Shown in pieces: positions 35,651 to 50,700 of a DNA stretch of 64,000 bases. Both the position numbers and the translations under genes were made by a program. Position 1 is the first letter of the stretch, and the number at the start of each line of letters is the position of its first letter. Origin of the DNA: Owenia fusiformis (Eukaryota > Annelida > Polychaeta > Sabellida > Oweniidae); contig CAIIXF020000001.1 in NCBI GenBank assembly GCA_903813345.2, positions 5,518,001 through 5,582,000 of the forward strand. Direction: 5' to 3'. The notes below the pieces were generated by a model that saw only the letters and a list, made by a program, of their open reading frames with translations, was not told the origin of the DNA and searched no databases.

Positions 35651-35749
35651 GTACTATTCTCTTCATTGTAATCAAATGTTTGCTAACAGCTCCCAAATAA
35701 TCTTGTGGATAATTTATCATATAATTCCTGTCATCTTCATGTTCTTCAG

Positions 35750-38700
35750 AGGAGCCCTTCTATGATACAGCAGAGATCGCCTCCCCAACATATGATAACA
35801 CAGCAGCATCAGACTTTGCCTCAAATGCGGTATATAATGACCCTGCAGCAGAGATAGACAGAAAGAGACAGGAGGATGAATGGAAGAAAGACCTAGAAAA
35901 GGTAAGCTAGTCTGAGTTTCTCTGCGATAAGATTAAGGTTGGTGTTAGTGGTGATTCAGAAATGGCATCCTCACTTTACAGCTCTATACCAGATAAAAAA
36001 TTGAAACTCGAAAACCATAAGGAGATTATTTATATCTTGAAAGTAGAAATAATGATGAGATAAACCATAACGTAAACTATTTTGCTGATGTATTTAAGTT
36101 GGAAGAGGAGATCACCACCCTAAGACAGGTGCTAGGTGCCAAAGTACAGCAGGCTAATGCCATCAAGACCAAGCTGGGCATCACCCCTATGGCTGAGTTG
36201 AAACACGACTTACAACACGGCATACAGAACATAAAAGAGTCACCAGCGTAAGTACAAGTTGTGTCTTGCATCAAACAGATGGTTTATATTAAACTGGGAA
36301 GGTAGCAGTAGCAGGCAGTGGCACTTTTCACTTGATGAGACCCTGGGCCCAAAGTTGTCCTTCCCTTGCTGGTCTCTCTCTCACAGTCACAGTGTAACAT
36401 AAATTGATTACTTTGAAAAAATTCTCTTTGCATGCTAATTAAGGCATCGCACTTCCATGATACCTTCTGCTATTTTAATGTACCCATAACTGTTGTTGTT
36501 TATTCTGTATGAATGTGATTGAAAAGTGTTCAGATTTTTTAACTATGAACCTGTATTAGGTAGACTATATTTTAGATATTCTTAGTATACAGATATTGAA
36601 GTAACATTTTAAAGACATGCAGACAATCACAATTTGTCATTATTGAGCCTTATTGCAAAATTCTTATTCAAATTTTTATTCCCTCAACCCACTTGGGTGG
36701 GCCCAGAAAAAATTTGGGGCCTCAGTTAGTAGGCCTTTCTCAGCATTACATGGCCTTTTTGGGGCCTTTTTAGGCCAAATTATCCAAAAATGGGCCCCCC
36801 TTGTTAGCTTCTGGATCTGCCAGTGAAGAGCTATGTCCTCGTTGTTTTTGTTTTATTTTTTTAAATTTAATATTGCATTGAAATGTTTTATAGTTATTGA
36901 TGTGGTAGACTGCATGTAATCAGCTTAATGAACAGCACACTATTTGATTGATTGCGGCTTTGAATAATGCCATGAATAAAATTGTTTAAACTTTCTGATT
37001 CTGGCCTCGAAAAATATCAATTATGGTAATGTTTTTCTGATTCGTGCCTCACTCAAAATTCTGATGTATCTCCAATGTATGTTTTTTATTATCTGCAAAT
37101 AACTGGTAAATATTATATTGTGATATATACAGATTAATAAATATTTTGTTCATTGGGATTTGCTATTGTTTTTTTTAGTTTAAGTATTATCGCTCATTTG
37201 AAAACAAATTATAGTCTAGCTAGTTCTTCATTAGATATATTTACTTCAAGATATTATTTTCAGCCCAATTTTTTTTATTTTTTCCAGGTACCAAAAAACA
37301 AATGAAAAACTCAAGCAGTTTAATGAGAAAATCACATCTAGTGAGGCGTGAGTGTCTGTTTGACTCTATTGTTATTAATTAATAACACTCAGACCATGGT
37401 TGGAAGCTCATAAAATCATATGTAAATGTTAAATGTTCATGTTTAATTGTGTGCTTGGTTTTTTAAGTTTTAAAAATCTGATTTCATGAGAACCTATCTC
37501 TAAATATAAGATATTCTCTAAAGTATAATTTAATGATGCTACAATTTTATTTTTGATTTTGTTGTTTTGCTGAAGCTTTAGTATATTATTAAGACCTAAT
37601 TTGATAGTACATGTAGTACCTTAAGTAGTCTACCTATACCTGCTATTGCACAGCCATGCCAAAAACTAAATAACAAGTGAATACCAATGTTTGAAAGGAG
37701 CAAATGTCAGGATAATGACAAATTGTAAAATTTTAATTTAAATAAGCCATTAATCAGTAAGACATATGCTTCCATATGCACTGGGGATGAACTGGAAACA
37801 AGGGAGATTTTGCCTCATATCAAAATGGCTGCAATGAAAAAGGAGCATTTTCCTCTTATCATTGATAAATGTGCCTCATTTCTTAAGTAAAAGAATTAGT
37901 TTGTAAATATCTCAGCAATGACTGGATTGATTTCTAAGTTGTAATCATATTTTAAAACCAATTACCTGCCAAACATTTAGTTGCAATTGGAAAGATGAAA
38001 GGATTAAAATCGTGAAAAGAAAAAATCTTACCAAATGCTTCCTTTTCATTGTGATACGAGGCAAAACCTCCCTCGTTTCCAGTTCGTCCCCAGTTCATTC
38101 CCAGTGTAATGTGAATTTTGTTTAAAAATGACACATCCCATATTTAGCATTTTGTGAAGTATTTAATAAACAATGATGTTGATATTGCACAAAACCTCTG
38201 CCCTCCCCCATTCTCATTTCTATATTTCCTCAACCAATGAAGAATAGTCTTATTCAGGAAAGAACACAGTCAGATTAGTTTTCACTAATTTTATTATCCC
38301 AGAAAATGTAGTCTAGCAGGGATATAGAGAAGCTATCCATTCATCCCTCAATCCGTCCATCCGTTTGTGTGTCCAGGCCATAATTCAAAAACTGGTCAAC
38401 GAATTTAGTTCAAATTTATAGGCTGATACTTAATTGGCATTGAACTTCTCATGAGTGGAGAATGAGTTTACAATATGCCCACTCAATTCAAAATTGCAAC
38501 CATCTTTGTAAAAAAGGTAATCTTTGATCAAATACTGGTTGGTGGATTTAGGGAATTGTATATGCTGATGCTCGGAATCATTTGGTAGAGACAAATTAAA
38601 AACAGAGATCAAATGTATAAATTATTAATTTTTCCTGTGTCACTTTGCTTTTAAGGTCAGGCAAACACCATTAATCAATATTAAAAATGATTTGTTAACA

Positions 38701-41700
38701 CTATTTCATGGTTTCCCATATTTGAACAGTCCTCATAAATTCTCCAGATTCTTTATTTTTCTTTTTTGTGTGTTTTTGTTTTCTTTTTTGTGTGTTTTTG
38801 TTTTCTTTTTTGTGTGTTTTTGTTTTGTGTTTCTGCTTTTTTGTTGCCAAATGGATTAGGGTTGGACTCCTCTGCATTCTATTTTTTTATTGTAGGTGCA
38901 AGATGAATGGATACGACTGATGTTGCTTTAGCTGTTCTGTATGTTTATGTACTGTAATGTTAAATATATGTGGGATTTTGGTTGGATGATATCATACAGA
39001 GAAAATGCTACATTATTAAATGCATAAGTGATTGCGTCAATTATTTATACCAATTGATACTAATAATGCTATCTTGCAAAGCATAAAATACCATTTATAT
39101 AAGTCAAACTTAGAATGTCATTTCTAGTTAATATCCCAGAATGTTAAATCAGTGGTAAAAGTCAAATTCATCGCATTTCAGCAATGTTACTCTGAAAAGT
39201 TCTTTATTACCATTTCAACGGAAAACTATTTGGTCTTGTAGAGTTTCAATTTTTCAAGGCATAGTTTGTTAGTCAGTAGCATTTATACATTCCTCTGCCA
39301 GTCCAAACCTTTTGATAAAGCATAGACCCTTTCTCTTCAGGAATAGTTATATAATATGCACAAAAAACAGGGTATTCCAGAACTCATGAGAATTGAAGGA
39401 GACTTGTCATACTGTATTCTCTCTAATAAACGCACAGGGCGGTTCCCGAATTCTCCTGGAGGAGATGTCTCAAATGACAAAATCTCCTGGGATTTTTGAA
39501 TGATGAATATTAATGGGCGATAAAAGGCTATTTCATGAAGAGGTAAAAACTATTTTTGGATCAGAAGATCCCATGTTTACTGCAAGTGTCAATGGTTTCC
39601 AATACGCTTTGGTCAATCGATAGCGTTAAGTGAATTAATGGAATTTACACTTTTATCGTTATCGTTTATCGTTTTTCCTTGTTCTTGATTTTTGTTACTC
39701 AAGTTGCCAGTTGTCTTTCATAAAAAAATTGTGTGTGCGTTTATTGGAGCACTGTATTTGTCTTTAATTTGGTGCTACTTAATTTGGTGCTTTTGGGCCT
39801 ATTTGCGTCTATTTAATTTGGCGGTTTGCAAGTGTTTTGTTTATATAAATTTCTTCAATAGTTCTCATTGTTTCTATCAATTTAAACGGCCCGGCCATCT
39901 TAGTATGTGTTTCTTATAAGCAGAAATGCACCAAACGAAAAACATGTCAAATTCCCGGGGGTTTGGAGACTATTTAATTTGGAAATTATTTAATTTATTT
40001 AATATGTGCCAATTTAAAATGCTCGCCAAATTAAAGACGAATACAGTATGTGCACCTATTAGAGAGAATATGATAGGTGATTTATCTTAAAATTTGGTGC
40101 ACTTTAACAAACTTTAACTTTAATTAAACATACATCGAGGAATAAATGACATGAATTTCAGGAACATAGCTCTTATATTTCCATATTTACTGACCCGCAA
40201 TATGTGTTTAACCAATGTGGTAAGTTTGAAGTAAATTGACCAATGCATTCTCGTGAGTTCTGGGACACCCTGTAGTTGCATTGTCTGCCAACATTCCCAT
40301 TCCCTGTATGAACTTGCATTTCCTTCCAAAGTTCCCATTCTCCTCTGAATGCCAAGTCTTTTTAGAGATACTTTTATACAGTATCTATTCTATGACTCGT
40401 ATATACTTTATCATATACATGTACGAGTGAAGAATAAGTGTACATGCACATGTAGTTTCAATCATTTTCATATTAGCTCAGTTACCATACAATTTTGACG
40501 TACAGTATAATTGTCTCTGAAAAAACACATTCCCTGTTTGGTTTTTACCTCAGTCTGTACATTTAATTGTTGATTTTTTACTATGGGTATCTAGGCAAAA
40601 TTACCTTATACACTTAGCAGACTTGATTGTTCCAATTCTGTGCATCATGGTTAATTTTTTCAATGTGAATCATGTTTAATTGATCCATGTATTCATATAT
40701 CATGAATATCATTGATACGTTCACCAGAGTTGGTCGTTGCATCCATGTTGTTTCTCATTTTATTCCCTCTATGCCTGGCTTATTTGTTATGTCACCACTA
40801 AATAGTGGTGACATAATGTTATGTTCTCTGAGTCTGATGTTTTTTTGTGACGGTGGGTGACGATTGGCATTCGGCGTTTGTTACAAATTCTTACAATTTC
40901 CAATAACTTAACAAATACCGTCAATTTTTTTCAAAATCATCTACAAGTTCTCAAAACTTCAAATCTGACTTGAGATTTGACCTTCATTGACTTTTTCAAG
41001 GTCAGAAAAGTAAAAACAAGTTTTTTCATCTTTCATCAAGTTTTTAGATAACTCTTGTTATCGCGATTCCAGGAAAACCACTTAACGGATTTACTTCAAA
41101 TTTTCAAACATGTTACATGGTATGAAGTTCTAGAGCTGATTAAGTTTTTGGTGGCCATCTTGCTATGTTTTGAGTACTATATTGTTCACCCTGTGCCTTG
41201 TTAGATTTGACCTTCAATGACCTTCTCAAGGTCAAAAAATGTCAAAAAGGTAATTTTCAACTTGCTTCAAATTGACCAATTTTTCAGAATCTTGACATTT
41301 TTCTCAGAATTTCAAATCTGGCTTAAGATTGAATTCACAATAGTGTGAGCAACTAGGGTGGTGACATTTTGTCATGTTGTCAAAGCCTTGTTCTTTTAAT
41401 GTGATCATTATTTGAATGTTCTTTCCTTCTGATCTGGCCCTATGGAGAGTTCCATATACATAATGGTTGATTGTTCCTTATATGTGTTTCAGGTACCAGA
41501 AGACAGCCACGGGACTAAGGTCTGCTGGACAGAAGACAGGAGAGGCCTTCAGTAAACTAGGCTCATACACAAAGACAAAATTGGCAGATGTAAAGTAAGT
41601 AAATGACTGAAAAAAATTGAAATTGTACAGCAAAAAAACACAAATTCATATCCATATTTCAAGTGAATAAAAGCCTTCTTATCTTTCTTAAGTTAAGACA

Positions 41701-44700
41701 TTAACCTAATGATTATGAAGATGATGAAACAGTGAAACATCAGTTGAGATAATCTTAAAGGAAATTGTAAATTATGCAAAAAATATGCGCTCATGAATGA
41801 ATTATTCGGTATTTCTAAAATTTAAAATCATGCAAAATTAAAATGCGCCATGTAAAAATATAATTCTGGCATCTGTGGATTATATAGAAGGAAATGTGTT
41901 CTACATTTTCTGCCAACTAAATTAATGTCCTTATTTCTTATGATTTACCACTTGTGTGATTTTCTTTGTTTTCAGAAATTCTGAATCATTCAAATCTTTT
42001 GAGGATAGAGTTTCTGGTGCCTATACCAATGTTAAGGTATGTTGAGGTCTTGATTTCTGTTGGAGCTTGACTAATTTTAGCTATATTAATACCTATACCC
42101 ATATATATATGTAGGTGAAGGCTGTTCTGTTGGCTTAAATCTTAATGGTTTGCAATTAACTAACTTTGGCCTACCTGCATTTTGTGTGTGTTTTACTATC
42201 TGTAATAAGTATAATGTTTTTGTTGGTTGCATAAACATTAAAATTCTATTAAACATTCTCTGACCAGTATAATGCAACATCTCTTTATTATTATCATATG
42301 TGGACGTCACTGCTGAAACAAGTGTAAATGATAACACTTAAGGAGAGTAGAAGGGATAGAAACAAAATAAGAGTTTGAAACTGTCACAATCTTACAATAT
42401 TTTTTGTTCTGTTCTCGGCTATCTAGATATTTCTAAGACAATAACATTAGGATTGTAAGCAAAACATTACTATTTTGAAAATATTGCTCCCAGTATTTCG
42501 CACTCACTATCCCTTCTACTTCCTTAAAGATGTAATGATCATCCCGATCCCGAACATAATTAGTTTAAACCAATAACATGCAAAACTTTGATTTTCAATG
42601 GATAGTAATAAACATTGATCAATATACACGTACGGTACAGGTATCCCAGCATAGCCATAGTGGTACATAGTTCAGACCCTTTTTATAAAGAGATCATAAA
42701 TTAATAAATGCATCTCCTATATTTTAGGTCTACCAGTACTGCTTGCTTGTTGACTTCATGATTATGCTTTGTTTATTTATTTTCTTACCAGAGGTCACAG
42801 TCGTTAGGGGGCATCCGACAGCGTATGGTGAGTGGTTCCTCATGCATGTTGTAAAGCACCACATTATTGAACTGATCACATACTTTATTATAGAGTTAGA
42901 AAAACAGACCTCTACTGTATCACTGTAGCTGTATCAGCAAAATAGTTATATCAGATAATCCTTACACATTTTTTACTTAATAATAATAAATCAAGTTCAA
43001 TGAAAATTTGTTGGTACCATTTGTGTTTTCAATAAGGTCTGAAAAAGTGGGCTTGAAAAAGTAGATCCCAAAATAAAGTGATTAAAAATGTTACTTTTTA
43101 TTTCAACTTTTTACTTGTTAATTAAGTGACAAACCGATTTAATTTTTTATAAAAAATATTGAAATAACATCCAAATCAAATTATGAATATTCAAAAGAGG
43201 ACATTTAAATCTACAAGATGTAAAAATATCAAAATTGTCCGAAGCAGGCATAACGTACTGATGAACTTCATTGTCCAAACCGAGACTTGTCTTTCATGAA
43301 CATTTATTCCATTTGTTGTTACTTGCCTTTGCTACAAGAAAGACATAACTTCATATTTTGCCATTCGGATAGCCAAAGAACCTAATGTATTCTGATTTTC
43401 TTTGTTTTCTGCTTTAAGTATTATTAATAAAATAATTTTAATAATTTGATTTGTCAAAGTAGAGTTGTGTGTATGCATTGTCTGTGGTTTTATGACATAT
43501 CTGCTTCCGCTCAAATGTGGCTAAATGTTTTTCAGAATTTCAACTGCTGTTAAAAAGGAAAAAATTACAATGATTTTAATGTTAAAATCTATTTATTTGT
43601 AGAATATTTTTTAATCATTGGAACAAATACATACATTGGAAAGGTACATTAGTATGACAGAAAATGTTCAGCTAAATCTGCATTTTGCACATGTTATACT
43701 AACAGGGCTAACACATTGCTCTCATATTGTATAAGTCAAAGGATTTAGAAGGGAAAGGGAGCGCAGAAGTCATATAAAGATTACCTTTAGAATTCTTATT
43801 TCATTTTCTTGAGGTATCTGACCCAACTGAAGATTTAAAATGCAGAAGTGTTCAAATTCAATCGGTCCCCTTTTCATTTCATATGCCATAAAACCTTAAA
43901 AATTGAAGGATAATCCTGAAATAAAGTCAGAACTGTTTGAAATAGGTGTGACATGGAATGAGAGGAAAAAAATTGGGAAATTGTGACAATAGGGGATACA
44001 CATATTATATATTATATAACATGATATCTTTAATTTACAGTTTTGAATGTTGCAATATTCATGAGAACATCAGATATCTGTAGATACTTTCAATATATGT
44101 GCTCATAGACTAGTACAATTACATCTTTTAACATAACATGCTTCATATAAGTGTAATCTGGGTTTAACCTGCACCGGGATTTGGGCTTAACTTACATTAA
44201 TGTGCTATTCAAAAGTTTGCGTAAGAACCCCCAGCAAGTGACAACCCCCTTATCAATCAAACATGTTTTTATTTATACAAATTTGATTTGACGAGTCCAC
44301 ATTCGTTCAATTTGATAAAATCTGCTTCACTTCCGGAAATGTGCAGTAAGCCTTGATTCATTACTGTTAGCACTTGCGTATAATAATGAAATCTGATGTT
44401 TTAAAGAGAGCAGATTTGGGGTCAGGGTCCAAGGGTGGGGAATATTTAACTAGTTTTATTGCTCCCAGGGTGGGGAAATTGACTCATTAAATTGACCCTA
44501 GGGTAAGGAAAATGACATTCAAAATTTTTTGTGTGGGGATCACGCAAACCTTTATATGGTGCATAAGATCTTTGCATTCAGTACTAATATTTGAGGTGAG
44601 ACTGGTGGGTTGGGTGAGGGTCAGGCAGATTCAACTTGATTATTGATTAAGGCTAGAAAAATTGTGCATGGGAATCCTCATATCATTAATTGTTTTTATT

Positions 44701-47700
44701 TTTATTACTTGTAAATCTGAGCAAGAATAATTGAATTATGACTTATAACTTATTACACAAGCTACAGGTTACCCAACCAACCTGCATAGCCTTACTAATA
44801 TTCCCCTCACTTATTTACCATCTCATATTATTTCTGGATATGAATGTACAATATTTGATATAACCATGCCTCGGATAATGTGCCATGTATGTAAACTGTG
44901 GTACATAAAGAGATCCTATCAGAATATACGACATATACAAAAGTGAATGTGTTACAGCAAATGCAAATATTTTAATATGGTCTCCAAGTATGATTGTTGT
45001 AAAATAAGGCCAGGGTTTGAATGAATATGTACCATATATGTGCTAATGCTCACCCAAGCCTAACCATTAATGTACATGTACCAGTAACTAATATATTTTA
45101 TTGCAGCTTAAGCGAGGGTTTTCACTCAATTCATCGACCAGCATGAATATCTCTGATTTGACATATCCTGACATCATTGAGGTACCCCCACCTGACACCA
45201 CTGCCCTGCTGACATTTTTCATGTTGTAATATATCACACGAGAGGACATGCCTCATATGAAGCATCAACTTCTAATAATATATTTTTGTTTGATCATTAC
45301 TTGAGACAATGATATCAAATTATTACCACTTATTATTGCTCTTGATGATAATATGAAAGCATTATCCTCTGCATCTGGTTATTGCAGTGTTAAATTTTTT
45401 AAAATGTTCTTTTTGTGATAGTCCATATATTGAAATGTGACATGTGTTACTTGAATAGTTTAGATCAGTTTATTAAGGCATCTCCTCTGTATTAGTTGAT
45501 ACTTTTTGCAGTTTGGTACTCTGTGTATTCTTTTCAGTTCTTGATCATATTAGGAAAGCTTTCGAGGATTCACACCCAAATACAAGTAGTTGTCAATTGT
45601 TCAGTTTAATAAAATGTGGGTGAGGGACTTTATGAAAACATATTACGTATATTATTTATAATGGAAAGACTGAAGTGTGTCACATGTCCACAAGAAGGGT
45701 TCCTAATATGTTGATGATTTTCTAAAAACTTGTAGTACAATACATGTATGTACAAATCATCAACAACAGTCTGTTATCCACCCCCAGACAGTAGCTTGTA
45801 GAATGCTTTCTTCTTGAATTCTAAACGAATACCTTTAAGCCCCAAAAAGTAAAAACAGTAAATATTCCTGGAACAGAGCACAGATGTGAAATATCCTGTT
45901 GTAATACACAATGCATGCATTAAAAGATTTGCCAAATCTATGGCACATGATTACATTGATGCTACCTTAGACTAAGGAACCAGTATGTTAGTGACTCTAT
46001 TGGAGATGCTATTTTTGTAGATTGAATAGACCTGTTATCACTGCTGTGTTTTATTGCATCTGTTTATTAAGTATATTCTGATATTATCTGAGGAATATGT
46101 GAATCAATCCGGATCAATAAATATCAGATCCTCCATTCAATCACATGGTTCACTCACCTAATCAACCGTGTTTTCCTGGTACTGTTCACTGGACTAAAGG
46201 CCTCCTCACATATGAGTTAAAACCCCAAGGGGGCCTAAAACTGTTGGTTGTTCTTAAAGTGTATTTGCAGTGCCATTTATTTTATATTTTCATTGTTATG
46301 GCAACTGTTTCCAAGGTTTTCATTATTATTATCTCTTTGGAAGATAAATACTTTATCCTGTTAACATCAAACAATTTTCTTCTTACACAATCTTTATTAT
46401 CCCAATGGACGAAGTTTGGTAGGGATATAGTGAAAAGTAGTAGAATATATAATCATAAGCAAGACTTTCTAATGACAATTTGACTTTGTGAGAAGTCATT
46501 TTGAAAAATGATTGCCATTACATACTAATTTATGTTTATTACTATAACTCAAAAAGCAGTGGAGCGATTTTGTTGAAATTTTTAGATGTGACCTCTTGAC
46601 CTCTTCGAAGCATATTACATTTTCTTTTGACAATTGTTTAGTGAATGGCCATAAAAAAGGTGATCATTTCGTCTATGCTATATTATGTTGTTGCTATAAC
46701 TGGAAAAGTTGTGGAGCAATTTTGTCAAAATTTTGTGATAATACTTTGAAACATATTATACTTTCCAATGACACTTTGAGTAGTAATGGGTCATTTTGAA
46801 AAATGATCATCATTTTTAGGTGTTTTTTCAAGTTTTTTGTTATAAATGAAAATGTGAATACTAAGAAGTATATTACACTGTCTAGTCACATTTTGGCAAA
46901 TAGGAGAACATTTCGGTATATGGCAGCCATGGCTGTTTGGTGGAATTTGCTACTCTTGGAGTCACTGTTTTTCTCATTTATTAATTAAATTAAACTTTCG
47001 GTGTTGTATTTCAAATGAGGTATTTTGTCTAAAATTATTCCTGCTTGTCATTATCCCACCGAAAGAAGTTTGATGGGGGCTGGGGATATTTCAAAAAAAT
47101 TTCAAAATGGCTGCTATTTTTGTTCTTAAAAAACATAATCTTTGATAACTCAAATGCTAGTGGATGGATTTGGTTCAAATTCTATATACTTCCATAGGTA
47201 CAAAGGAGCTCTGTTCAAGAAGAAATTTTCAAGATGCCTGCTTCTTATCAAAATATGTTTTGTTTGGGATTGGCTACTATTTGTGGAGTTGCTGTTTCCT
47301 AGTTTTTCATTTAATTATCTTACATATAGTTCCACGGTCCTTTAATCTAAAATTATGTTTGTCTTCACTCTGGGAATTGAATTTATTTCCAGCTGTATGC
47401 CTTGCATTTAATTGGTCCAAAACAGCTAACATGGCCAACAGTCCGTGACCCATTACCATCTTATTAGACAAAGATACCACATATCAGGTATATGTAGTGT
47501 ACATAGATATGTATTGAATCCTTCATACTTCAGTTTTTTGGTAATAAATCTGCCTTCTTGTTCTATGTCATCAGAGTATCAAGATTCAGAACTCATTGAA
47601 TAAGACTTGTTGCCCATCTTTGCTATGAATTCCCTAAACTGTACTTGAGTGAGATAAGGCACCCGTGTGTTGGATTAGTTATGGATCATAGTTTGTTTTT

Positions 47701-50700
47701 TCCCACTGTGGTGGAGTAATTTTACACATCTGGATTTGGTCCTATCAAATTCATTATTTAATCAAATTGGAATGCTCTAAAAACCCTTGCACCTGTGACA
47801 TGCACCTTCGACCTGACCTATTGGGTGTCTAGGATATTCTTCGATAAAAACATTTATAAAAACCCTGCAACCTTCAATTTCTCAGTCAAGGAAATGTCTC
47901 TGACCATAAAAGGAAATATACTATGACGATATGAATATTCATGAATTAGAAAGGCTTTGTACATGTCAAAACGTTGTTACTTCAAAGACTTAATAACCTA
48001 CCGCTTGCCTGTCGATCAGACTTGCTGTCATCTGACACTGAAATCACTAAAAAACATACTTTTCAAATTACGATATCTCTAAACATATTACACCAATTAC
48101 AATCACATCAGCCCTTAGCGCAGAAGGCCAATTCACTTTTAATTTAAGAAATAATTCTCAAATCAATGGACGTGTACTTTACTCTATATTTGACCAGAAA
48201 GAATATGAGAAACTGAAAATGAATAATTAATGCTCTGCGGGCGGGAAATGAATAAACACGCTAAATTACACTATTTAACGGCTCTAGTTTCAAAACTATA
48301 TATCCAATCCACATGAAATCAAAACAAATAAAATTGAAAGATGCCTCTCATTGAAACATATATAAAATGTAATTTGATCTCATGGAAATAAACATGAAAA
48401 TAACATGCAATTAGAAAACTCCCAATTACAATATGATAGGAAAAGCTCAAATAGTTTTACTGCCTCTTCAATGGAGGAGGTAAGAAATGTTCATGTTTGA
48501 AATTATTTGCACGATACAATAACTGTTTTCACCACTCTAGGGACACATCAGTTACTGCTAACATTACTTGTATAAAACTTAATAATCTCAACTTGGAACT
48601 ATATGGACTGAGAAATTGAAGGGCGTATGCTTTTTATGAATTTATTCCAAAAATTTCTGGACATCCAGTTGAAGGTCGCAGGTGCAGGTCAAAGCGTTTT
48701 TTAGAGCATTCTAATCAAATTTACTGTCTTCATTCATGTCATTTACACTTTCCATACGTTTGATTTTTAGTTGGCCCTGAATTGACCAAGGTCTTAAAAG
48801 CTTGGAATGAGTTGTTGTTTTTAAATTTTATCAACAATGGCTATTATTAATGAAATACGAATACTTTATTTCCATTTTTATTGTATCTAACTTTTTTCAT
48901 CCAATTCAGGATAAATTGATTTTGTTTAGTTCTCATTCAGAGTATAAATTACAGTTGTTATCCCATGAAACAAAGTTCAGGGGGTATATAGAATTAGGCT
49001 CCATCTGCACGTTTTTTTTAACCCTACTATCACACCAAACTAGTTCTCACTACGTTCTCGAAAACGGGCTTCAACTGTGTACGAACGGACTGGACCTACT
49101 AAGAACCGTTTGGGATCTATTTACAAACTTCATCGAACGTACTCGAACGGGTAGGTCCTCTAGAACTTAGTCAATGCTCAAAATGTTCTCGTGGTCGTCA
49201 CGTTCTACAATTAGAATGAGTGACAACGTACTAACGACGAGCTGGACGTACTATGAACGGAACCGTCGTACTTCAATCCTACTAGGGACGTTTTAACAAC
49301 GAGTTGAACTGTCTGAGGACGTGTTGAGAACGAGGTAGAACTAATTGCAAACGGGTTTAAACTGATTAAGAACGTATTTAACACTGCTTATGAACGAGTT
49401 AGCAAAAATATAGCTATCCCACCAAACAAGTTGCCACTACGTTTTTCAGAACTGGTTTTAAACTGTGTGCGAATGGAATGAACGTAACTGCAACTTTCTA
49501 AGATCTATTTACGAACTTTATGAACGTTCTCAGACGGGAAGGTGATTTTAGAATTTTGAATCGATTCAAAATTCGATGGCGACAATACCGTTCTGTAATC
49601 AGGTCATGTTGACCTTTTAGACTAAGGGACGCGTTCTACGACGTTGCACACCGACGTGGTGCGACCTGAACGAACTGCGAACGAGATGGACGTATTGAAG
49701 ACTGTTTAAGAACGAAGAAGCTAATTATTTCAGACATATTTCCCGACCACAGCCAGATTGAGCCCGTTTTATGCCGTTTTCGTAGGACTGGCAAGAACGG
49801 GTAAGAACTAGTTTGGTGTGATAGGGGGGTTAGCAACAGAGTGATTTTTTGAAATTTTATATGTGAATAATAAGAAGCATGTTACACTTGCTTGTGACTC
49901 TTTGGCTAATGCCTAGTAGGCACCCATTTTCAAAAATGGCAGCCATGGCTGTTTGATGGGATTAGCTACGCCTTGGCGTTGCTGTTTTCTAGTTATATTT
50001 ATTTGTTTTGTTTTTTCCTATAGCTAGTACAGTGCACAGCCACAAGATATGCCTCAACCTGGAGAGACCATTCTATTAATTTATCTTGTCAAACTCATTG
50101 ATCAACTAAATTCATACATTTTCATTGGGTTGTGTATTAGCCTAGATTTTTGTCTATATGTTTTAGATATCATACAAAGGAGAGTTGTTTTGAATGTTAA
50201 TGTGTTTTTATTTATTTTTTAAAATGTATATAGTCATATACTTTTAAGCATGTTTTAACCAATCTATGAATTTTTCCACTGCCATATATATAGTGCTATT
50301 CATTTTCCCCTTTTTGGTGGATTGTTCCATCATCATATACTAATATGTTCAGCCGTTCTAACTCATTGTCATGTGCATCATGTGCCTAACATGTACATGT
50401 AATTAGAATCCATGTTGCTATTATCTGTTGCTTTTTATTTCATATTCTTTTATTCTTTTCTAATATTGGCACTGATTAGTATTTTCACTAATCTGTTTCC
50501 TAACGAATTCTATTGATAAACTCAAACTTGTAACATATGATTCCCCAGGCTGTTGTAATATACTTAACCCTTGTCCAACTGTATTGTTTGTCAGAAAATC
50601 CTGTTTTGATCATGACTTTTGATTCCAAACAGTCCGTACACATACTAAATATTTAGTTGAAATTTGACGTGTTGAAACGAAGACAACTACATTCTTTGTT

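Noticed and set aside
46145-47448. Series of frames of 61-112 residues in a TPD52 intron
   Set aside because: They coincide with HINE-like elements and show no splice signals in frame with TPD52.
48850-49836. Frames of 106 and 66 residues
   Set aside because: They are products of the GAACG-rich element and the surrounding HINE-like copy.
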